Shown here: piece by piece, positions 33,155 to 37,471 of the stretch | Numbering within the stretch: the first letter of the stretch is position 1 | Layout: each line of letters opens with the position of its first letter | DNA from: Pseudomonadota bacterium | GTDB lineage: Bacteria; Pseudomonadota; Alphaproteobacteria; Rhizobiales; Beijerinckiaceae | Assembly: GCA_023386155.1 (NCBI GenBank) | Contig: JAEWKH010000106.1 | Location: forward strand, 1-37,471 | Length of the DNA: 37,471 bases | Direction: 5' to 3' | Position numbers and translations under genes: made by a program | The notes under the pieces: generated by a model | The model's database searches: none | The model's input: only the letters and a program-made list of their open reading frames with translations | What the model was told of the DNA's origin: nothing

Positions 33155-33169
33155 ATACTATAATACTAT
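33155..33169. promoter_or_regulatory. AT-rich direct repeats upstream of chvE
   Basis: ATACTAT occurs twice, separated by one base, in an AT-rich island within the 284-bp gap between chvE and the GntR-type regulator. It could be an operator or part of the chvE promoter. Nothing fixes which, and I see no clear -35/-10 pair. Confidence 0.4.
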
Positions 33170-33226
33170 TTTCTGCAACAGGGTTTTGACACGCCGCCCC
33201 GGGCGGGACCCAGCACGAGTCCCAGC

Positions 33227-34000
33227 TTACTCGACGCCCGAGAAGGCATGGATCTGGACCGTCGCCAGCGAGCTTTCCACGTGCTTGATCTGCACCCTCT
33301 CCGCCGCCTGGAGGATCAGGTGGGACATGGCCTCGCTTGCGGCAACGGGGTCATGCTGCGCGATGCCATCGTAGACCGCCTGGTGCTGCTGCATGACCTC
33401 CCTGAAGCGGTCATCGCTGGATACCGGGGAGCTGATCGTGAAGGACGTGGCGAGCGCCGCGCCGATGACGGACCCGATCGATTGCAGGAAGGGATTGCCG
33501 GAGGCCTCCAGAATGGCCTGATGAAACGCGAGATCCGCCTTGGTGAAGCCCTGCCGGCTGCTCTCGCATTGATACATGGCCTGGAGCGCCCGGTGCATCC
33601 TCTCGAGCTGCTCCGGCGTGCGCCTTGTGGCAGCCGTCGCGCAGGCGAGCGGCTCCAGCATCTGCCGTATCTCGAAGAGCCATCCCAGGAAGCGGGCATC
33701 GACGCCCATCTCGAGATGCCATTCGATGATGTCGGCATCGAACATGTTCCAGTTGTTGCGGTCGAGAACCTTCGTGCCGACCTTCGTCTTGGACTCGATC
33801 AGGCCTTTCGCCGCCAGTGTCTTCATCGCCTCCCGGAGGGCCGTCCGCGAGACCCCGAACAGTTCCATCAGCTCCGCATCGCCCGGCAGGGTGCTGCCGA
33901 TGGGGAAACGTCCCTGCATGATGTTCTGGCCGATCCCATGGGCGACGAGATCATGGGCTGATCGCGCTCTCGAAGGCCTCTGGACATCGTTCAGCAACAC
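33227..34000 (-). CDS. FadR/GntR-family transcriptional regulator
   Basis: A 257-residue regulator. The winged-helix DNA-binding domain (about 12-80) includes LPGDAELMELFGVSRTALRE, and AAKGLIESKTKVGTKVLDR is the wing. The all-helical FCD effector domain follows, with metal-site-like histidines in ADLAFHQAILEASGNPFL, REVMQQHQAVYDGI and EAMSHLILQAAERV. Relatives respond to sugar acids or small carboxylates. The GTG start at 34000 has AAAGGGAGAACG just upstream. It follows the yjfF stop by 11 bp, so it is probably in the sugar-transport operon and may control it and chvE. The effector is unknown. Confidence 0.88.
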   Translation of the reverse strand: MLLNDVQRPSRARSAHDLVAHGIGQNIMQGRFPIGSTLPGDAELMELFGVSRTALREAMKTLAAKGLIESKTKVGTKVLDRNNWNMFDADIIEWHLEMGVDARFLGWLFEIRQMLEPLACATAATRRTPEQLERMHRALQAMYQCESSRQGFTKADLAFHQAILEASGNPFLQSIGSVIGAALATSFTISSPVSSDDRFREVMQQHQAVYDGIAQHDPVAASEAMSHLILQAAERVQIKHVESSLATVQIHAFSGVE

Positions 34001-34011
34001 CGTTCTCCCTT

Positions 34012-34977
34012 TCAACTCGACCTTGCCCGAAGCGACGCCGCCGACAGGCCGCGCTGCAGCACGATGAAGGCGAACAGCAGGGCACCGATGGCGATCTTGG
34101 TCCACCAGGAACTCAAGGTCCCCTCGAACGTGATGTAGGTCTGGATCAATCCCTGGATGAGCACGCCCACGAGCGTGCCGATGATCGTCCCGTATCCCCC
34201 CGTGAGCAGGGTACCGCCGATGACGACCGCCGCGATCGTGTCGAGCTCGACGCCGGTCGCAGCCAGGGAATAACCCGCGGACGTGTAGAAAGAAAAGACA
34301 ATTCCGGCCAAGGCGGCAAGGAAACTCGACAGCATGTAGATGCGGATGGTCGTCTTCCCTACCGGCACCCCCATCAGCTCCGCCGAGGTCCGGTTGCCGC
34401 CCAGCGCGTACACATTGGCGCCGAAGCGAGTGAAATGGGCCAGGACGATCCCGGCGGCGAAGGTCAGCAGCATGACCATGGCGATGAAGGTCAGCCGTCC
34501 GCCGCCCGGCAGTCGGAAGGCGATGTCGGTGATCTGGCCATAGGCCGGCGCGTTGATCGGGATCGAATCCGTCGTGAGCACGAAGCAGAGGCCGCGCGCC
34601 AGGAACATGCCCGCCAGCGTCACGATGAAGGCCGGGATCTGGAAGGTGTGGATCAGGAAACCCATGCCGGCCCCGAACAGCGCCGCGATGCCCAGGATGA
34701 GGACGAAGGCCAGATAGGGGTTGAGGCCGTATTTCTCGATGGTGACGGCAAGGAACACGCCGGTGAAGGCGATGACGGAACCCACTGAGAGATCGATGCC
34801 GCCGGACAGGATGACGAAGGTCATCCCGACGGCCACGATCCCGAGGAAGGCGTTGTCGGTCAAAAGATTGCCGATCACGCGAGTCGAGGCGAAGCTCGGG
34901 AACTGCGCGAGGCAGATCAGGTAGCCGACGACGAAGACGGCGAGCGTGATGAGGACGGGGAGATGGCGCCGGATCAT
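34012..34977 (-). CDS. yjfF: CUT2 sugar ABC permease YjfF
   Basis: Inner-membrane permease, 321 residues, one of a pair with YtfT. It has about nine to ten helices. The motifs GIVAVGMTFVILSGGIDLSVG and the ATPase-contact loop YALGGNRTSAELMGV are typical. In E. coli, YtfT-YjfF with YtfR and YtfQ imports galactofuranose. The start at 34977 overlaps the ytfT stop by 4 nt (ATGA). The same frame is open upstream to 36141, which is only overlap with ytfT. The regulator follows after 11 bp. Confidence 0.88.
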   Translation of the reverse strand: MIRRHLPVLITLAVFVVGYLICLAQFPSFASTRVIGNLLTDNAFLGIVAVGMTFVILSGGIDLSVGSVIAFTGVFLAVTIEKYGLNPYLAFVLILGIAALFGAGMGFLIHTFQIPAFIVTLAGMFLARGLCFVLTTDSIPINAPAYGQITDIAFRLPGGGRLTFIAMVMLLTFAAGIVLAHFTRFGANVYALGGNRTSAELMGVPVGKTTIRIYMLSSFLAALAGIVFSFYTSAGYSLAATGVELDTIAAVVIGGTLLTGGYGTIIGTLVGVLIQGLIQTYITFEGTLSSWWTKIAIGALLFAFIVLQRGLSAASLRARSS

Positions 34978-35978
34978 GCCCTTGCCTTCCACACGGAACG
35001 AACGGCCGACAGAACCGGCGACTGGGCGAGAAGCACGGCGAGCACCACGATGGCCTTCACGATGAGATTGTATTCGGGCGGATAGCCGCTCAGCAGGATG
35101 CCGGTGTTCATGGCCTGGATGATCAGCGCCCCGACGACGGAGAGGCCGAGGCTGAAGCGCCCGCCGAACAGGGAGGTGCCGCCGATCACCACGGCCAGGA
35201 TGGCATCGAGCTCGAGCCAGAGGCCGGCATTGTTGGCATCGGCCCCGCGGATGTCCGCCGTCACGATCAGACCCGCGATGGCCGCGCACAGGCCGCACCA
35301 CATATAGACCGCGATGGTCACGACCCTGGTGCCGATGCCCGCATAGGCGCTCGAGCGGACATTGGCGCCGATGGATTCGATGAAGAGGCCAAGGGCCGTG
35401 TAGCGGACGATGAAGTGCGTGACGATGAGCATTACGATGGCGATGACCACTGGCATCGGCAGCATCAGGAAGGAACCGCCGCCGATGGCTGCGAAGCCTT
35501 CGCTCACGAAGGTGATGATCTGTCCCTCGGTGATCAGCTGCGCGAAGCCACGCCCGGCGACCATCAGGATCAGGGTCGCCACGAAGGGCTGGATTTCGAG
35601 GACGGCGACCAGAAAGCCGTTCCACAGGCCGCAGGCCAGCCCGGTCCCGGCGGCGGCGGCCAGCGCGACCGGCAGCGGATAGCCCTGCGCGGTCAATGTG
35701 GCGGCCGTCGCGCCCGCAATCGCCATCACGGCGCCGACGGAGAGATCGATGCCGCGGGTTGCGATGACGAGGGTCATCCCCAGGGCCAGGATGGCCACCG
35801 GCGCGCCCCGGTTCAGCACGTCGATGAGGCTGCCGAAGAGGCGCCCGTCCTGCAGGCGCAGGGCGAAGAAGTCTCGGAACACGAGCCAATTGACGAAGAA
35901 AACGATGAGAAGCGCCGCGACCTGCGGAAGTCCCTTGGGAAGCGTGCGAGGGCGACCAACCTGAATCATGCCGCTCAT
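34974..35978 (-). CDS. ytfT: CUT2 sugar ABC permease YtfT
   Basis: Inner-membrane permease, 334 residues, partner of YjfF, with about ten helices. Characteristic segments are VAILALGMTLVIATRGIDLS and IVTADIRGADANNAGLWLEL; the latter is typical of YtfT-like permeases. GGTSLFGGRFSLGLSVVGAL is near the end. The ATG directly abuts the ytfR stop (TGAATG), and its own stop overlaps yjfF, so the three genes are translated as a tight unit. The substrate is inferred as galactofuranose or a related sugar from family resemblance only. Confidence 0.88.
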   Translation of the reverse strand: MSGMIQVGRPRTLPKGLPQVAALLIVFFVNWLVFRDFFALRLQDGRLFGSLIDVLNRGAPVAILALGMTLVIATRGIDLSVGAVMAIAGATAATLTAQGYPLPVALAAAAGTGLACGLWNGFLVAVLEIQPFVATLILMVAGRGFAQLITEGQIITFVSEGFAAIGGGSFLMLPMPVVIAIVMLIVTHFIVRYTALGLFIESIGANVRSSAYAGIGTRVVTIAVYMWCGLCAAIAGLIVTADIRGADANNAGLWLELDAILAVVIGGTSLFGGRFSLGLSVVGALIIQAMNTGILLSGYPPEYNLIVKAIVVLAVLLAQSPVLSAVRSVWKARA

Positions 35979-37471
35979 TCAATGGCCCGCAATCGTTGTC
36001 ATGATGGTGTCGGCGCTCACCTCGGCGCCGGAGAGTTCGCGCACGTGCCGCCGGTCGCGCAGGACGACGACCCGGTCGCTGTAGGAGGCGATCTCCTCCA
36101 GCTCCGACGAGATGACGAGAAGGGCCAGCCCGTCCTCGCACAGGCGCTCGATCAGGCGGATGATCTCCGCATGGGCGCCCACGTCGATGCCGCGCGTCGG
36201 CTCGTCCAGGATGAGGAAGCGCGGTTCCGTGGCGAGCCAGCGGGCGAGCAGCGCCTTCTGCTGATTGCCGCCGGAAAGGAGCCCGATGGGCTTTTCCGCA
36301 TCCGGCGTGCGGATGTCGAGAAGCTTGATGAACCGGTCGGCGATCTCCTCCTGCTTGCGCCTCGGGATTAGGCGCAGCCAGCCGCGCTGCGCCTGGAGGG
36401 CCAGGATGATGTTCTCGCGAACGGACAACTCCGCCACGATGCCTTCCGACTTGCGATCCTCGGGCGTGAAGCCGAACTGCAGACGGGCCGCATCGCGTGG
36501 CGAGGCGATGCGAACGGGCTTGCCGTCGACGAAGGCCTGCCCGCTATCGGCGCGCTCGATGCCAAAGACCAGCTTGGCCGTTTCCGTCCGGCCGGAACCC
36601 AGCAGGCCCGCAAGCCCCACGACCTCGCCGGGGCGCACCTCCAGATCGAACGGTTCCATGAGGCGGCGCTTGCCATAATCCTTGAACGCGACGAGCGGCT
36701 CCCCGGTGACGGCGCTGCGCTGGTTGCGGTGGAGTGCTTCCGCTGCAAGCTCGCGTCCCAGCATCATGGAGACGAGCTCGATGCGCGGCAGTTCGGCGAT
36801 GGGGCGCGAGCCCACGAGACGCCCGTTGCGCAGCACGGTGATCCGGTCGCAGACCGCATAGACCTGATCGAGGAAATGGGTGACGAACACGATGCCGATG
36901 CCGCGGCTCTTGAGATCCCTCAGGATCCTGAAAAGGGTTTCGACCTCGTGCGTGTCGAGGCTCGCCGTCGGTTCGTCGAGGATCAGCACCTTGGCCGAGA
37001 GATCGACCGCCCGGGCGATGGCGACGATCTGCTGCACCGCCACCGAGTAGGTGCTCAGGGGATTGGCGACATCGATGTCGAGGCCGTAGCCTGCGAGAAG
37101 CTCCTCGGACAGGCGACGCATCTCGCCAGTGCGCACGAGGCCGAAACGATGCGGCTGACGGCCGATGAAGAGGTTCTCCGCAACCGACAGATTGGGGAGA
37201 AGATTGACTTCCTGATAGACGGTTCCGATGCCCAGCGAGAGCGCGTCGGCGGGATCCCGCGCCTCGATCTCCTGCCCGTCGAGGCGAATGGTGCCGGCAT
37301 CGCGCTTGAAGACGCCGGTCAACACCTTGATCAGGGTGGACTTGCCGGCGCCGTTCTCACCGAGCAGTCCGTGGATCTCCCCCGCATGCAGTGTGAAGTC
37401 CACATGGTCGAGCGCCTGCACGCCCGGAAAGCCCTTCGTGAGACCTCGGATTTCGAGAAGCTGAGGCTGCT
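35979..37471 (-). CDS. ytfR: CUT2 sugar ABC ATPase YtfR, 5' end cut by window edge
   Basis: A tandem ABC ATPase that powers YtfT-YjfF. The visible part is 497 codons. The reverse frame runs from the right edge (QPQLLEIRGLTKGFPGV) without a stop. An ORF start placed at the GTG at 37421 would be artificial, and the real start lies just outside the window. Domain 1 has GENGAGKSTLIKV and ILDEPTASLDTHE. Domain 2 has the degenerate GLLGSGRTETAKL, LSGGNQQKALLARWL and FLILDEPTRGIDVGAH. Its binding protein (YtfQ) is not in the window and may lie further right. It is the first visible gene of the ytfR-ytfT-yjfF-regulator series. Confidence 0.92.
   Translation of the reverse strand, partial: QPQLLEIRGLTKGFPGVQALDHVDFTLHAGEIHGLLGENGAGKSTLIKVLTGVFKRDAGTIRLDGQEIEARDPADALSLGIGTVYQEVNLLPNLSVAENLFIGRQPHRFGLVRTGEMRRLSEELLAGYGLDIDVANPLSTYSVAVQQIVAIARAVDLSAKVLILDEPTASLDTHEVETLFRILRDLKSRGIGIVFVTHFLDQVYAVCDRITVLRNGRLVGSRPIAELPRIELVSMMLGRELAAEALHRNQRSAVTGEPLVAFKDYGKRRLMEPFDLEVRPGEVVGLAGLLGSGRTETAKLVFGIERADSGQAFVDGKPVRIASPRDAARLQFGFTPEDRKSEGIVAELSVRENIILALQAQRGWLRLIPRRKQEEIADRFIKLLDIRTPDAEKPIGLLSGGNQQKALLARWLATEPRFLILDEPTRGIDVGAHAEIIRLIERLCEDGLALLVISSELEEIASYSDRVVVLRDRRHVRELSGAEVSADTIMTTIAGH

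Noticed and set aside
34978..36141. Upstream part of the frame containing yjfF
   Set aside because: It overlaps ytfT and ytfR with Arg/Gly-rich sequence; yjfF begins at 34977.
28907..37471. Two importers as one duplicated transporter
   Set aside because: The permeases and ATPases belong to different CUT2 subgroups (GguAB versus YtfRT-YjfF), with different gene number, so recent duplication is unlikely.

Overview
The window is a high-GC, gene-dense chromosomal segment from an alphaproteobacterium. The evidence is a CIRCE-controlled groESL, PdhS/PleC-type cell-cycle kinase sequence, UPF0314/DUF2585, an Omp25/31-like porin, a ChvE-GguAB sugar importer, phasins and TGCA-type phasin operators. 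I infer Hyphomicrobiales, perhaps close to Methylobacteriaceae such as Microvirga, from gene content and the style of the intergenic palindromes. The genus is not proven. I see no tRNA, rRNA, CRISPR array, transposase, prophage gene or plasmid feature.

Layout. 1-1050: groEL (cut by the left edge) and groES on the minus strand, behind a sigma70-like promoter and a CIRCE operator. 1170-7107: single housekeeping or accessory genes: a DMT-family exporter, an L,D-transpeptidase, an SMR efflux protein, a DUF2076 protein, a Nudix/SDR pair and a TPR/DoxX pair. 7190-8689: a 499-residue coiled-coil protein with its own terminator.

8790-16818 is the most coherent block, a two-way alpha-hydroxyacid oxidation island. 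On the minus strand lie glcD-glcE-(DUF2585)-glcF for glycolate. On the plus strand lie a soluble c-type cytochrome and lutA-lutB-lutC for L-lactate. The two sets are divergent from one 135-bp intergenic region, and many junctions overlap by 4 nt. The cytochrome stop overlaps the lutA start, which suggests that it is a dedicated electron carrier for the lactate oxidase.

17056-18679: a glycolipid-binding-domain protein, then bacterioferritin-associated ferredoxin and bacterioferritin (iron storage and release). 18901-24945: a 908-residue acyl-CoA synthetase/GNAT fusion of the Pat type that keeps its predicted phosphohistidine, a small GNAT enzyme and an 889-residue PAS/histidine kinase. 25143-26056: two phasins behind two tandem 13-bp operator-like repeats. 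26120-28740: a Nudix hydrolase, an outer-membrane beta-barrel protein and three small uncharacterised genes.

28907-37471: two CUT2-type sugar ABC importers in tandem on the minus strand. One is ytfR-ytfT-yjfF, whose ATPase is cut by the right edge, followed by a FadR/GntR regulator. The other is chvE, gguA and gguB. A hairpin and a mosaic repeat separate chvE from gguAB.

Several intergenic spaces carry members of a modular palindromic repeat family (18067-18170, 21721-21781, 28742-28822, 31665-31820) and one large nested inverted repeat (18728-18838). These are the least explained sequences here. I did not find a clearly new multi-gene system. The best leads are the cytochrome-coupled lactate/glycolate island, the Pat-like enzyme with its catalytic His intact, and the mosaic repeats.
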